NCBI GenBank assembly: GCA_024280945.1
Contig: JAMXLO010000146.1
Coordinates: forward strand, 1 to 64,000
DNA: 64,000 nucleotides
Reading direction: 5' to 3'
Source: Acetobacteraceae bacterium
GTDB taxonomy: Bacteria > Pseudomonadota > Alphaproteobacteria > Acetobacterales > Acetobacteraceae
Position numbers and translations under genes: made by a program. This document shows positions 48,610-57,444 of this stretch, one piece after another. The notes below the pieces were generated by a model, which was given only the letters and a program-made list of their open reading frames with translations, ran no database searches and was not told where the DNA came from. Each line of letters opens with the position of its first letter. The stretch's first letter is position 1.

Positions 48610-49326
48610 TCAGGCCACCGCCCGGAACGGCGCCTCATGCGGCGGGCCGGCAGCGAACAACCACAGCCATTTTTCTGCTCTGGGCAACGCGACCAGGGAG
48701 GAACAGACGGTGCCGAAGCCACCGCGCGGCATCACGTTGATCTGCTCTCCCGGGGTGCCGGTGCGATCGGCGAGGATCGCCTGCCAGGCGCTCCAGTCTC
48801 CCGGACCGGGCGATTCCGCTGCGCGGAACCGATCGAGATGCCGGGCCACGCGCGGGCTCTCTCGATCGTCCGGATCATGTGCGGTGATCATGTGCAGACC
48901 GGGCGTCAGTCGCGTGGCAGCCGGTTGTCCGTGGCCCAGACCCCGGATGAAGAAAGCGCCATTTCGGTCTGCTATGACAAGATTAAAGCTGCGCCAGACA
49001 CTGGCGTCCGTCTCGCAGACCGTGGCCACCGCGTTGCTCGCCGACGCATGCTTCAGCGCCAGCAACGGCAATTCCCCCCGACTGCTTTTGCCGGCCGCGG
49101 GCCCCAGGCTTCCCGGGCGATTGAGCACCGCCGCCGCCACGTTCGCGTCGTTCACCCCCATCCAGCTCCCTCCAGCCGTGCGGTCGCGTCCGGCGACGAC
49201 CCCAGGAAGCTTGGGCCAATAGCGGCCCGGCGGGTCCCATGCCCGCTGCAGCATCTCATCGCGGTTGGCGGCCAGGACCAGCGGCCAGTCATGCCCGGGG
49301 CGAATCAGGAGGATAACGGTGCACAT
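48610..49326 (-). CDS. NRDE-family (TANGO2-like) protein
   Basis: The 238-residue protein begins [11 protein letters not shown] and has the diagnostic LAANRDEML near residue 18, GGSWMGVND near residue 52, and ARHLDRFR. The family includes eukaryotic TANGO2 and bacterial proteins with an Ntn-hydrolase-like fold, and its reaction is not settled. It lies just upstream of purC on the same strand and might be co-transcribed with it. Confidence 0.88.
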   Translation of the reverse strand: MCTVILLIRPGHDWPLVLAANRDEMLQRAWDPPGRYWPKLPGVVAGRDRTAGGSWMGVNDANVAAAVLNRPGSLGPAAGKSSRGELPLLALKHASASNAVATVCETDASVWRSFNLVIADRNGAFFIRGLGHGQPAATRLTPGLHMITAHDPDDRESPRVARHLDRFRAAESPGPGDWSAWQAILADRTGTPGEQINVMPRGGFGTVCSSLVALPRAEKWLWLFAAGPPHEAPFRAVA

Positions 49327-49404
49327 CTGAGGACCGTGTCAGCCCGGGCGCTTCTGCATGAATCTGCCATTACAACAGGATATTGTGCGATGATCTTCGC
49401 ACGC

Positions 49405-49893
49405 CTACTGCCCTGGCTGTGCCAGAGCTTCATCAATGATCTGCACCGCGCGCCCCCGATCACGGGCCCCCAATGCCGCACGCGCCTGCCCGATCTTGTC
49501 CACCAATGGATTCCGGCTGGGCGCGCTGGTCTGAAACAGCGGCACGGAACGATCGAGCGCGCGCGTCTGAGCCATCTCCAGTGCCTGTTGTGCCTCACCG
49601 GTGCGGCCAGCGATCAGCGCGAAACGCGCCGCCTGCAGATATGCCTGGACCGGAGCATCCTCGCCCACGGGCGGCGACGGCAGGTTCGGCGCGATACTCG
49701 ACCGGGTGTCGTCTGGCCCGATGTTGGAAGCGCGGTCCGACAGCGGGAGCGACGCGCCGGTGCCGATCTCGTTTCCCGGCCGCGCGCCAGTGTCTGTGGA
49801 CGCTCCGGGCGGCAGGCCCTGCGCCCGGGCCGCTGATGCAGCCGACGCCATCAGCAACACCACCGCTGCCATTACTCGCCGCATGATCTGCAT
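49405..49893 (-). CDS. Secreted protein of unknown function
   Basis: The 162-residue protein has a clear signal peptide (MQIMRRVMAAVVLLMASAASAARA) followed by a Gly/Ser/Pro-rich linker. A helical part begins near residue 78 with PVQAYLQAARFALIAGRTGEAQQALEMAQTRALDRS, resembling a single tetratricopeptide-like hairpin seen in uncharacterised acetobacteral proteins. A GGAGAG site lies just before ATG 49893. The previous small frame on the same strand stops 8 bp upstream. Confidence 0.75.
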   Translation of the reverse strand: MQIMRRVMAAVVLLMASAASAARAQGLPPGASTDTGARPGNEIGTGASLPLSDRASNIGPDDTRSSIAPNLPSPPVGEDAPVQAYLQAARFALIAGRTGEAQQALEMAQTRALDRSVPLFQTSAPSRNPLVDKIGQARAALGARDRGRAVQIIDEALAQPGQ

Positions 49894-49901
49894 CTCTCCG
49901 C

Positions 49902-50163
49902 TCAGGGTTCAACAACAAGCACAGGCACACCACGCGATGCGGCAAAGTGCGAAGACACTGCCGCATCATCCGCACCACAGGCGCCGCGACCGTGCACCAC
50001 CAGGCGCTCGTTGTCATCGCGCAGGCCATCCAGCACGTCTTCCGGCATCACGCCACGATTTGTGCGAAACTTCATGCGCCGCACCGGCATGCCAGCTGCG
50101 CACACGTGGTTGGTCACGCGAAGCGGGGCCATAGAGGCGCGCGAGCGGCAGGACGGGATCCAT
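49902..50163 (-). pseudogene. Small ORF of unknown function, possibly frameshifted
   Basis: ATG 50163 opens MDPVLPLARLYGPASRDQ in one frame. The sequence then reads better in the next frame, as HVCAAGMPVRRMKFRTNRG to HFAASRGVPVLVVEP, which ends at 49902. The switch needs one base removed near 50106. The second part looks protein-like and its stop is 8 bp before the next gene, as in an operon. I do not recognise the family. It could instead be a complete short gene starting at ATG 50090 or at 50207 in the second frame. Confidence 0.4.
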
Positions 50164-50225
50164 GCGTCGACGATCCTGTCCCGGCGTCGGTGGCGGTGCA
50201 ATTGCACCGTCCGCCGTTAGCTGCG

Positions 50226-50480
50226 TCAGTTCGGTCGCTTTGCGCGGTCGAGCCGATTGTTCAGATACGCGAGCCGGCGCAGGAGCAGCGGAAGCTCGGG
50301 CTGGGATGGAAGCGGTGCATCGCTCAGGATACCCACCCAACGGCGCCGGTCGTCTGCCGACATGTGCAGCCAACGGCATTGGCGCTCGACATTGAGCCCG
50401 ATATCCTCCGCCATGCGGAGAAACTGGCTCAATTCGCGCTTGGCAACATCGGGCGCGATGCCCTGCTGGTAGTGCGACAT
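50226..50480 (-). CDS. Small protein of unknown function
   Basis: The 84-residue protein starts MSHYQQGIAPDVAKRELSQFL with a strong GGAGG 5 bp upstream. It is predicted helical, with many charged residues and RWLHMSADDRRRWVGILSDA, and ends RLAYLNNRLDRAKRPN. It has no signal peptide or membrane segment. It lies divergently from the binding-protein-like gene, 105 bp away, and may be co-transcribed with the small genes downstream. The family is not recognised. Confidence 0.65.
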   Translation of the reverse strand: MSHYQQGIAPDVAKRELSQFLRMAEDIGLNVERQCRWLHMSADDRRRWVGILSDAPLPSQPELPLLLRRLAYLNNRLDRAKRPN

Positions 50481-50585
50481 CTGGTCCTCCCGGATCTGGT
50501 GGGACCAGATCATCCCGATTGCCCGCCGCCAGTCGTTGATCTACTTCACACTGCACGCCGAAACGTGGCGCAACGGGAGGGCAGC

Positions 50586-51458
50586 ATGGCGCGCTTCGTG
50601 ATCGCACCGCATATGCGGCTGCATGAATGGGTGGCGGAGGAAAAGGGCTACTTCGCCGACGCTGGCCTCGACTATGAGTTTCGTGACGAGTTGCGTTCGC
50701 CAGATGGTCGCCGCCATGATCTCGGCGATCGGGTCGGCGCCTATCAGACGATCGAGAAGGGTCGCACCTCGGACGTCAGCTGTGCCTGCCACTGGACGGT
50801 GAACGTCGCCGCCTCGGTCGGGCATGGCAAGCTATTTGCCGACTGCTATTCGGTCGCGCCCGCGGGCATCTTCGTCCCCGCCGCCTCCCCCGTCGCCTCC
50901 CCCGAACAACTGGCGGGCGTGCCGATCTCTGTCGGGCATCAGTCGGGCAGCCACTATTCGACGATACAGGCGCTGGAGCAGTACATGCCGATCGCCGATA
51001 TCAGGCTGTCGTTTGCGGATGGGTTGCTGTTTCGTCGTATGGAGAAGCTGATCGACGGCGAAGTGCCGGCCGTGTCGCTGTTCAGTGGTCCATACTACTT
51101 TGCCGAGCAGCTTGGGTTTCGCAAGGTGATCGACACCACGTTCATGATGGTGTCGATGATCACCGGGCAGCCGGACCCGGAGGATGTGCGGCGTTACTTC
51201 GGTGCACTGCGTCGGGCGCAGCGTGACATCGACCTGCGTCCTGAGCTTTACACCCGACATTATCGAAACGAATTTCCTGAGCGGTTCCATGCAGTGATGG
51301 ACACGCGTCGCTGGGGCCCAGGGGAGCGGCTGGTGTTCGAGCCCTACACCAAGGGTGTGTTCGAGCAGGCGTTCAGGTGGATTGCTGACAGGGAAATCTT
51401 CCCTGTGGATCAAATGGGAGCCGGCCGCTACGACAACGCGATATTGTCGCTCGCCTGA
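50586..51458 (+). CDS. Leaderless ABC-binding-protein-like protein (NMT1/TauA-like fold)
   Basis: The 290-residue protein begins MARFVIAPHMRLHEWVAEEKGYFADAGLDYEF, the first strand and helix of periplasmic binding proteins of the nitrate/taurine/thiamine-precursor type. It goes on with RTSDVSCACHWTVNVAASVGHGKL, VPISVGHQSGSHYSTIQALE and SLFSGPYYFAEQLGF. There is no signal peptide, so it is cytosolic as encoded. ATG 50586 has GGGAGGG 4 bp upstream; the frame is open further upstream but without family sequence. No ABC partner is nearby. A ligand-sensing or enzymatic role, as in THI5-like proteins, is possible. Confidence 0.78.
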   Translation: MARFVIAPHMRLHEWVAEEKGYFADAGLDYEFRDELRSPDGRRHDLGDRVGAYQTIEKGRTSDVSCACHWTVNVAASVGHGKLFADCYSVAPAGIFVPAASPVASPEQLAGVPISVGHQSGSHYSTIQALEQYMPIADIRLSFADGLLFRRMEKLIDGEVPAVSLFSGPYYFAEQLGFRKVIDTTFMMVSMITGQPDPEDVRRYFGALRRAQRDIDLRPELYTRHYRNEFPERFHAVMDTRRWGPGERLVFEPYTKGVFEQAFRWIADREIFPVDQMGAGRYDNAILSLA

Positions 51459-51670
51459 TGCGCCGTCCCGTCTGCGAGGCCTTTCGATCCGAAACATGTC
51501 GCGAGATCGAGGGGGCCATGACTTTCGTTACGCTGCGTGCGTTCGGCAGGAAGCGACACCGCGCGTGCCTAATTTGCCGAGGTCGCGGCGCCGGCAGCAC
51601 GGCGCGCATGTACAAACGCGCGGATTTTCGCCTTTGGCGCAACCGCGCCTGACGTTTAGAGGAACGATCG

Positions 51671-52564
51671 ATGGCGCCGCACGACCATTCCCGTTGGGGA
51701 CCGACCGATCAGATCGGTGCCGGCAATCTTCTGACGGTGGAGAAACGCCTTGCCGCACTGCAATCGGTGCGCGAAGGGCGCGTGTACGACGTGAGTCATG
51801 AAATCGGCATGGGCGCGCCGTTCATGGCGCCGAACCAGACGCCGTTCCTGCTGTCGATCTGGGCGTCCTGGCGCGATTCGATCAAACGCCGCCGCGCACT
51901 TGGCGCCACCAACGACGCCGGCGCGAACGTCGAGCGCATCGAGATGACTGCGCATGTTGGCACGCACATCGATGCTCTCGGACACTTTTCCAAGGGAGAC
52001 CGGCTATACAACGGGCTGTCCGCTGCCGACACGGTGACTGACTGGGGCCTGGAGCGACTGGGAATCGAACATGCACCGCCGATGATCACCCGCGGCGTGC
52101 TGCTCGATGTGGGCGGCTGCGACGGCGGTCAGCATCTGAACCCTGGACGCGCGGTCACACCACAGGAGCTGGCCCGCGCCGAAGAAGCCGCGGACGCGTC
52201 GCTTGAGCCGGGGGACATCGCTTTGATACGCACCGGCTGGGGCCGCTATTTCGGCGTCGACAACGCGCGCTACCTGCAGGGCGAGCCCGGCATCGATCTA
52301 CCCGGTGCACGCTGGCTGATCGAGCGCGGCGTGGTGGCGATCGGCTGCGACAACATGGCGGTGGAAGTGTTGCCCAACCCGAACCACGGCATCTCGATGC
52401 CAGTGCACCAGCACGCGCTGGCCGAGGCCGGGGTGTATTTGATCGAGAACCTGGCACTGGAGGAACTGGCGCGCGACGGCGTGGGCAGCTTCTGCTTCAT
52501 CCTGCTGGCGACCAAGTTCCGCGGCGCCACAGGATCGCCGGTTCGGCCAGTGGCGATGGTGTAG
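51671..52564 (+). CDS. Cyclase-family (kynurenine-formamidase-like) metal-dependent hydrolase
   Basis: The 297-residue protein has the cyclase-family metal site H95-x3-H99-x-D101 with H105 (HVGTHIDALGHF), and the later ALIRTGWGRYF and GCDNMAVEV segments. Members hydrolyse N-formylkynurenine or cyclic amides and esters. ATG 51671 has AGAGGAACG upstream. The 212 bp between it and the previous gene hold no recognisable gene. It is followed by the convergent end of metC 302 bp away. Confidence 0.89.
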   Translation: MAPHDHSRWGPTDQIGAGNLLTVEKRLAALQSVREGRVYDVSHEIGMGAPFMAPNQTPFLLSIWASWRDSIKRRRALGATNDAGANVERIEMTAHVGTHIDALGHFSKGDRLYNGLSAADTVTDWGLERLGIEHAPPMITRGVLLDVGGCDGGQHLNPGRAVTPQELARAEEAADASLEPGDIALIRTGWGRYFGVDNARYLQGEPGIDLPGARWLIERGVVAIGCDNMAVEVLPNPNHGISMPVHQHALAEAGVYLIENLALEELARDGVGSFCFILLATKFRGATGSPVRPVAMV

Positions 52565-52866
52565 CTGACGATCTTTCCGACAGTCTGCTGCGGAGTGGCG
52601 TCATCAGTTCAAGCCTCACGTTGCGGTGGATGCTCGGACGCGGATTGCCGCGGCTGGGCTGGTCGGTGTGACGCACAGGCAAATCTGCTGCTCGATCCGT
52701 GCATGATGCTGCTCCATGGCGGACGCGAACGCACGGAGAAAGAATACGGCGGCCTGTTGGCGCGAACAGGCCTGCGCTGCACGCGAATGGGCGCGACGTC
52801 AGGACCGCAATCGATCATCGAGGCGGTTCCCGTCCAAGCATGCGCCGCTGGCACAGCCCGATTTGC
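52565..52866. other. Non-coding gap between convergent genes
   Basis: This 302-bp stretch lies between the ends of the cyclase gene and metC. Open frames across it have no protein character or ribosome-binding site. No clear hairpin with a T-run was found. Confidence 0.5.
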
Positions 52867-54063
52867 TCAGCGCGCGAAGTCTCGCAACACCTTCAGACCC
52901 CGCTCCAAATCGGCGATCAGGTCATCGACATCCTCGAGTCCGATATGCAGACGGACCAGCGGACCTTCGAATTTTGCAGCCCTCGCAGTGCGGGTCACGA
53001 AGCCGGTGGTCGGCAGCGCCAGGCTTTCGAAACCGCCCCATGATGCGCCGATGCCGAACAGCTCCAGCGCCTCGACAAAGGCATGCGTACTCGCAACGGA
53101 ATACTCTGGACGGAATTCGACGCCGAACAGGCTGCATGCGCCGGTAAAATCCCGCTTCCAGATCGCGTGACCCAGGGCACCGGGTAGCGCCGGATGTAGC
53201 ACCTGCTTCACCTCGGGTCGCCTGCGCAGCCAGTGCGCTACCTCCATGGCGCTGTCCATCTGCTGCGCCAGCCGCACTCCCATCGTGCGCATGCCACGCA
53301 AAGTCAGCCAACAATCGTCCGGGCTCGCGTATTGCCCGAGTCCACGGACCGTGGTGTGCAGCTTATGCCAGTCGGCATCCGAATTTACCGTGACGCAGCC
53401 GATCAGCACGTCCGAATGACCGGTAGGGTACTTGGTCGCCGCCTGGATCGATACATCGACGCCGTGCAGGAACGGCTGGAAGTGATGGATCCCCCAGGTG
53501 TTGTCCATCAGCACCTTGGCGCCACGCGCATGTGCCGCGCGTGCAATCGCCGGAACGTCCTGCACCTCGAAGGTGTGGCTGCCAGGGCTCTCGGTATACA
53601 CAACTGTTGTGTTGCTTTGGATCAGATCGCCGATGCGCGCCTCGTCGATTTCGGGATCGTAATACGTCGTCTCCACGCCGAAGCGCCGCAACACGCTATC
53701 GCAGAAACTCCGTGCCGGTCCGTACACGCTGTCGGGCATCAGGCAGTGATCGCCACTCTTGAGAAAGGCCAGCAGCGGTGTCGTCACCGCGGCCAGCCCG
53801 GAACAGACGATGGCACAGCGTGTGCCGCCCTCCACTTCCGCGATGACGTCCTCCAACGCCCAATGGGTTTCGGAACCACCCAATCCGTAGGTCAGCAGGC
53901 GCTCCCCACGCCGCGCGCCCATCGCACGGCGCTCGGCCACCGTCGGATACAGCACGGTGCTGCCGCGCAGCAGTGGCGGATTGACGAAGCCATGGACGCG
54001 TTTGCCGGCGCGGCCGGTGTGCGACAACTTCGTGCGGAAGCCGCGCTTCGACGTGTCGGTCAC
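52867..54063 (-). CDS. metC: Cystathionine beta-lyase
   Basis: The 398-residue PLP enzyme of the Cys/Met metabolism family has RGSTVLYPTV near residue 35, YGLGGSETHWALEDVIAEVEGG, the cofactor lysine K211 in QAATKYPTGHSD, and the C-terminal LVRLHIGLEDVDDLIADLE. It cleaves cystathionine to homocysteine, pyruvate and ammonia, and members can also release sulfide from cysteine. Its ATG overlaps the sseA stop (ATGA), so the two are coupled in a sulfur-metabolism operon. Confidence 0.93.
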   Translation of the reverse strand: MTDTSKRGFRTKLSHTGRAGKRVHGFVNPPLLRGSTVLYPTVAERRAMGARRGERLLTYGLGGSETHWALEDVIAEVEGGTRCAIVCSGLAAVTTPLLAFLKSGDHCLMPDSVYGPARSFCDSVLRRFGVETTYYDPEIDEARIGDLIQSNTTVVYTESPGSHTFEVQDVPAIARAAHARGAKVLMDNTWGIHHFQPFLHGVDVSIQAATKYPTGHSDVLIGCVTVNSDADWHKLHTTVRGLGQYASPDDCWLTLRGMRTMGVRLAQQMDSAMEVAHWLRRRPEVKQVLHPALPGALGHAIWKRDFTGACSLFGVEFRPEYSVASTHAFVEALELFGIGASWGGFESLALPTTGFVTRTARAAKFEGPLVRLHIGLEDVDDLIADLERGLKVLRDFAR

Positions 54064-54905
54064 GCCGACCGGCTTTCCACCGGCGTGTCGGAACGGCTAC
54101 CCCATTCCGTCCATGATCCGTCATAGACGGCGCCCTCCGGCAGTCCGGCGACACGCAGGCCAAGGGTTAAAATGCAGGCGGTGACGCCGGAGCCGCAGCT
54201 CGTCACCACCGTTCGCGCCCCATCGACACCGGCCTTCACCAGCCGTGTCCGCACCGCCTCCGCGGGCCGGAAGGTTCCATCGGCGTTCAGCAGATCAGTG
54301 TAGGGCACGCTCGCCGAGCCAGGGATGTGACCGCTGCGCATGCCGGCGCGCGGCTCCGGCACCTCGCCGGTGAAGCGAGCGGCAGCTCGGGCATCCAGTA
54401 CCAGTTCTACCTGCGTACCCACATTGCCTAGAACATCGCCAATGCCCCGTAGGCGTGTGGCGCGAAAGTCGGGACGGAAGGTTACTGGTCGTGGCGACGT
54501 GGGCTCGCCCGCCTCCACGGCGCGTCCTTCGCGTTGCCATTTCGGCAGCCCACCATCCAGTACTGCGGCGCTGTCATGGCCGAACAACCCCATCAGCCAC
54601 CAGCCGCGCGCCGCCGATGCCAGTCCCTTCTGGTCGTAGAAGACCACGCGCGAATCATTGGACACGCCGAGTACACTCATGAGCTTGGCGAACCGTCCTG
54701 GCGTCGGGACCATGTGCGGCAATTCGGTGTCCGGATCGGCCACTACATCAATATCGAAATAGCGTGCTCCCGGAATATGACCGCGGAGAAACTCCGCGTG
54801 ACCGTCCTTGTCCTCGTTGGGCAAATACTTTGTGGCATCGAACACGATCAGGTCCGGCTTGCCCAGTTCGGTCACGAGCCAGTCCGTGGTGACAAGCGGT
54901 CCCAT
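54060..54905 (-). CDS. sseA: 3-Mercaptopyruvate sulfurtransferase
   Basis: The 281-residue protein has two rhodanese domains. The active cysteine is C237 in the CGSGVT loop, the mercaptopyruvate type rather than the thiosulfate type (CRxGxT). Landmarks are GARYFDIDVVADPDTELPHM near residue 46 and SGHIPGSASVPY near residue 193. It transfers sulfur from 3-mercaptopyruvate to acceptors. ATG 54905 has GGAGGAG upstream. It is the first gene of the sseA-metC pair. Confidence 0.94.
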   Translation of the reverse strand: MGPLVTTDWLVTELGKPDLIVFDATKYLPNEDKDGHAEFLRGHIPGARYFDIDVVADPDTELPHMVPTPGRFAKLMSVLGVSNDSRVVFYDQKGLASAARGWWLMGLFGHDSAAVLDGGLPKWQREGRAVEAGEPTSPRPVTFRPDFRATRLRGIGDVLGNVGTQVELVLDARAAARFTGEVPEPRAGMRSGHIPGSASVPYTDLLNADGTFRPAEAVRTRLVKAGVDGARTVVTSCGSGVTACILTLGLRVAGLPEGAVYDGSWTEWGSRSDTPVESRSA

Positions 54906-55147
54906 TCTGCTCCTCCGTCATCAACAGCGCAGTTTCAGCACCGCTTGTGACGAGTCAATCCGAGCACCTGCAGCTTGCTTCCTGAAAAACGTGGCTTAAC
55001 CGCACAGTAATTCGACGGTGCGAGCATCCAATGCCAGCTGCCGTTTGAGTGTCGCGTGTGCTGCGTCACCGACTTCTTGGTTTCCAGCGCGGAACTCAGC
55101 CGGCGATAGCTGGCCGGCATTGGAACCCCCGGCATGGGTAGGCGTGA

Positions 55148-55486
55148 TCAGACGGTCACCTGGACCGTCTCTCTGTTGGCGAGCATCGCCGCCCTGGCGA
55201 TCGCGATTGCCCCGCCGCTCACTTCGTTATTGGCCGCTGGGAATTCGATGCACAGGCGCGTTGGCAGACCAAGTTTCTCGATTACCGCGCCAATGCCACC
55301 GAGAATACACTGGCACCTGTGTGGATAAACAACCAGTTTCTGTTCAATGCCCGGGTCGGCTATACGATCACGCCGCACGTCTCGGTGGCCCTGTCGGCAC
55401 AGCAACTGAATACGCTGCGACTGGTCCAGTCGGCCGCCCCGCCGGTCGAGCGGCGCGTGATCCTCACTTTGGTCGGTACGCTATGA
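55148..55486 (+). pseudogene. C-terminal remnant of a TonB-dependent receptor
   Basis: An open frame of 112 codons with no start codon in a suitable place reads GEHRRPGDRDCPAAHFVIG, RWQTKFLDYRANATENTL, PVWINNQFLFNARVGY and VALSAQQLNTLRLVQSAAPP, then VERRVILTLVGTL and stop. Alternating strands, the NARVGY turn and PPVERR near the last strand are the C-terminal beta-barrel of TonB-dependent outer-membrane receptors. A TGA directly precedes the frame, and the signal, plug and most of the barrel are absent from the 242 bp upstream. It overlaps the end of the next gene by 6 bp. Confidence 0.75.
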
Positions 55487-55936
55487 TCGGTTCCAAAGAT
55501 CGTGCCAATATCGGCGCCAATGCGCCTTGATCTGTGATTCGCTCTGGCCCTGGCCATAGGCGGGTGATATCAACGGTGCAGCGCGCTCGACCTTGACCAG
55601 CACAACATGCTGCTTCTCGCTTGCCGAACCGCGCTTTCGATAGAATGCCAGTGCCTGCTCGAGCTGAACACCTTGCAGAATCGTCGCGGTGCCTTTGAAG
55701 CGATAGCCCCTGCGTGAGAGGCTGTCGACGACGTTGATCTCTACGGCGGGGTTCTGCCGCAAATTGGCGATCGTGCCCGGCGAGCAGATGTCGGCAAAGA
55801 CAAGGTGCTCGTCATCCCATATCGCCGTAGTGCCCTTCGGAGATAGGTTAGGCGTGCCGTCGGTACACACAGTCGCAATGAAGCCCAGCTGCTGCTCTTC
55901 CACCATGCGTCGCATGTCGTCGGTCAGAATGCCCAC
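55481..55936 (-). CDS. Pyridoxamine 5'-phosphate oxidase-like flavin-binding protein
   Basis: The 151-residue split-barrel protein has LGFIATVCTDGTPNLSPKGTTAIWDDEHLVFADI, then PAVEINVVDSLSRRGYRFKGTATIL. These match the small FMN- or F420-binding members of the PNPOx-like group. Substrates are unknown for most such proteins. Start GTG 55936 has GGAG about 9 bp upstream. It ends a same-strand run beginning at hyi, 26 bp after alaX. Confidence 0.86.
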   Translation of the reverse strand: MGILTDDMRRMVEEQQLGFIATVCTDGTPNLSPKGTTAIWDDEHLVFADICSPGTIANLRQNPAVEINVVDSLSRRGYRFKGTATILQGVQLEQALAFYRKRGSASEKQHVVLVKVERAAPLISPAYGQGQSESQIKAHWRRYWHDLWNRS

Positions 55937-55962
55937 GCGCTGTCTCCTCGCGAATGAGATCG

Positions 55963-56679
55963 CTACCCCGCTGGTGCGATGATGATGCGCCGGTTCTGTT
56001 TTCCCTTGTTCTCGATCTTGACCACCGAGATGCGGCCAATCTCGCCGGTGCGCGCGACGTGCGTCCCACCGCAGGGCTGCAGATCGACCAGGGTCCCGTC
56101 ATCGCCGATCCGCATCAGCCTCAACCGGCCTGCGCCACGTGGTGGTGCCACCGACATCGTGCGCACCAGATCCGGATTTGTGTCCAGCACCGCGTCATCT
56201 ACCCATTCGATCCGCACCGGGTAGTCGGCATCGATCAGCCTGTTCAAGCCGGCCTCGATGTCCTCCTTCGGCGGTGGGCTTGGCAGATCGAAATCGAGCC
56301 GCGAACGGTCCGCACCGACCGAGCCGCCGGTCACCGCGGCGCCCTTGATCACGCTGCACAATAAGTGCATCGCCGTGTGCATGCGCATCAGCCGGTGCCG
56401 ACGGTCCCAGTCGATCTCAGCCTCGACAAGTGAGCCCGCCGGCGGCAGGGCGGCATCGGGCGCAGGTAAATGTCGAATCGTCTCGCCGTCGCCTTTCACG
56501 GTATCGACGATCGGTGTCTGCCCTCCGTCCCAGCGGAGCACCCCGACATCGCCAGGTTGCCCCCCGGAGCGGGCATAGAACACCGTCCGGTCCAGTACGA
56601 TCGCATTGGGACCACTCGCCAGCACCGTTGCACGAGCGGTGCACAGTCGCGGGTCGTCCAGGAACAGCTTTTCCGTCAT
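55963..56679 (-). CDS. Alanyl-tRNA editing protein AlaX
   Basis: The 238-residue protein is a free-standing copy of the editing domain of alanyl-tRNA synthetase. It has the zinc site H101-x3-H105 (HTAMH) and C203-x3-H207 (CGGTH), with FYARSGGQPGDVG near residue 36 and the GRISVVKIENKGKQNRRI end. It deacylates Ser-tRNA(Ala) or Gly-tRNA(Ala). ATG 56679 has GGAAG 5 bp upstream, and a CCGGG/CCCGG hairpin lies just before that site. Confidence 0.92.
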   Translation of the reverse strand: MTEKLFLDDPRLCTARATVLASGPNAIVLDRTVFYARSGGQPGDVGVLRWDGGQTPIVDTVKGDGETIRHLPAPDAALPPAGSLVEAEIDWDRRHRLMRMHTAMHLLCSVIKGAAVTGGSVGADRSRLDFDLPSPPPKEDIEAGLNRLIDADYPVRIEWVDDAVLDTNPDLVRTMSVAPPRGAGRLRLMRIGDDGTLVDLQPCGGTHVARTGEIGRISVVKIENKGKQNRRIIIAPAG

Positions 56680-56687
56680 ATGCACTT

Positions 56688-56703
56688 CCGGGTGGGAGCC
56701 CGG
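56688..56703 (-). promoter_or_regulatory. 5'-leader hairpin upstream of alaX
   Basis: CCGGG (56688-56692) and CCCGG (56699-56703) form a short stem just upstream of the alaX ribosome-binding site. The purQ leader has the same stem at the same distance (47002-47017). It could be a degraded copy of the 53-bp leader repeat. Confidence 0.4.
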
Positions 56704-56752
56704 CCTTCTCTCGTCACATGACCCCGGCCTTGTGCGGCGGCCCTACCGCCCC

Positions 56753-57400
56753 TCACGTCGCTATCCACTCCTTGCGCAGCGCCTCGCGTTGCACCGCCAG
56801 CCACAACAGGCCAATCGTCGCCACCGAATTGCACATCTGTCCCGCCACCGCCGATGCTATGGCACTCTCGGCTGGCAAGACGCGCACACGGATGTCCTCG
56901 TGCTCGTCCGCCGCGCCCGCATGTCCGATAACGCCATCGGGACCCGCTGACGGCACCCGCACGCGTCCGACGAACAACTCGCACAGCTCATCCGCACCGC
57001 CCGGTGTCAGCAGAAACCCACCGATCCGGTGCAGTACACCGACGGCAAGCCCCATCTCTTCCATGGTTTCGCGCCGCGCCGTCTGCTCCGCATCTTCACC
57101 TTCATCGCACAGCCCGGCGGGCAGTTCCGCCAGCACCGGGTCAACCCGCGCCATCAACGCCGGCAGCCGGAACTGCTCGATCAGCACCACTGCATCTGCC
57201 ACGGGGTCATACGGCAGCACAGCGGCCGCCCGACCGCGTCGCCATACCTCCCAGGTCTTCTCCCCCGACATCGCACCGTCGAAGCGGCGGTGGTGGAAAC
57301 GGACCACGTCGAGTGGAAATCGGCCGCTCCAGACCCGCTGCTCGGACAGCAACTGGACGTCGGGATGAGCCGGAAGCTTTGGAAAGCTGCGATGCGGCAT
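56753..57400 (-). CDS. Nudix hydrolase, ADP-ribose pyrophosphatase-like
   Basis: The 215-residue protein has a complete Nudix box from G96 to G117 (GLCDEGE, then RRETMEEMG), and upstream LIEQFRLPALMA typical of ADP-ribose pyrophosphatases. A substrate such as ADP-ribose or a sugar nucleotide is probable. ATG 57400 (MPHRSFPKLP) gives the normal length; the longer frame to 57520 overlaps the regulator gene. It lies 44 bp after the XRE regulator gene. Confidence 0.9.
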   Translation of the reverse strand: MPHRSFPKLPAHPDVQLLSEQRVWSGRFPLDVVRFHHRRFDGAMSGEKTWEVWRRGRAAAVLPYDPVADAVVLIEQFRLPALMARVDPVLAELPAGLCDEGEDAEQTARRETMEEMGLAVGVLHRIGGFLLTPGGADELCELFVGRVRVPSAGPDGVIGHAGAADEHEDIRVRVLPAESAIASAVAGQMCNSVATIGLLWLAVQREALRKEWIAT

Positions 57401-57444
57401 GCCTGGAAGATAAACCCGCCAGCGGCGGCCGGCATACCCTCCGA

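Noticed and set aside
54935-55135. Possible small minus-strand gene in the gap before the TonB remnant
   Set aside because: Two frames have protein-like stretches, but neither has a convincing start, ribosome-binding site or family match.
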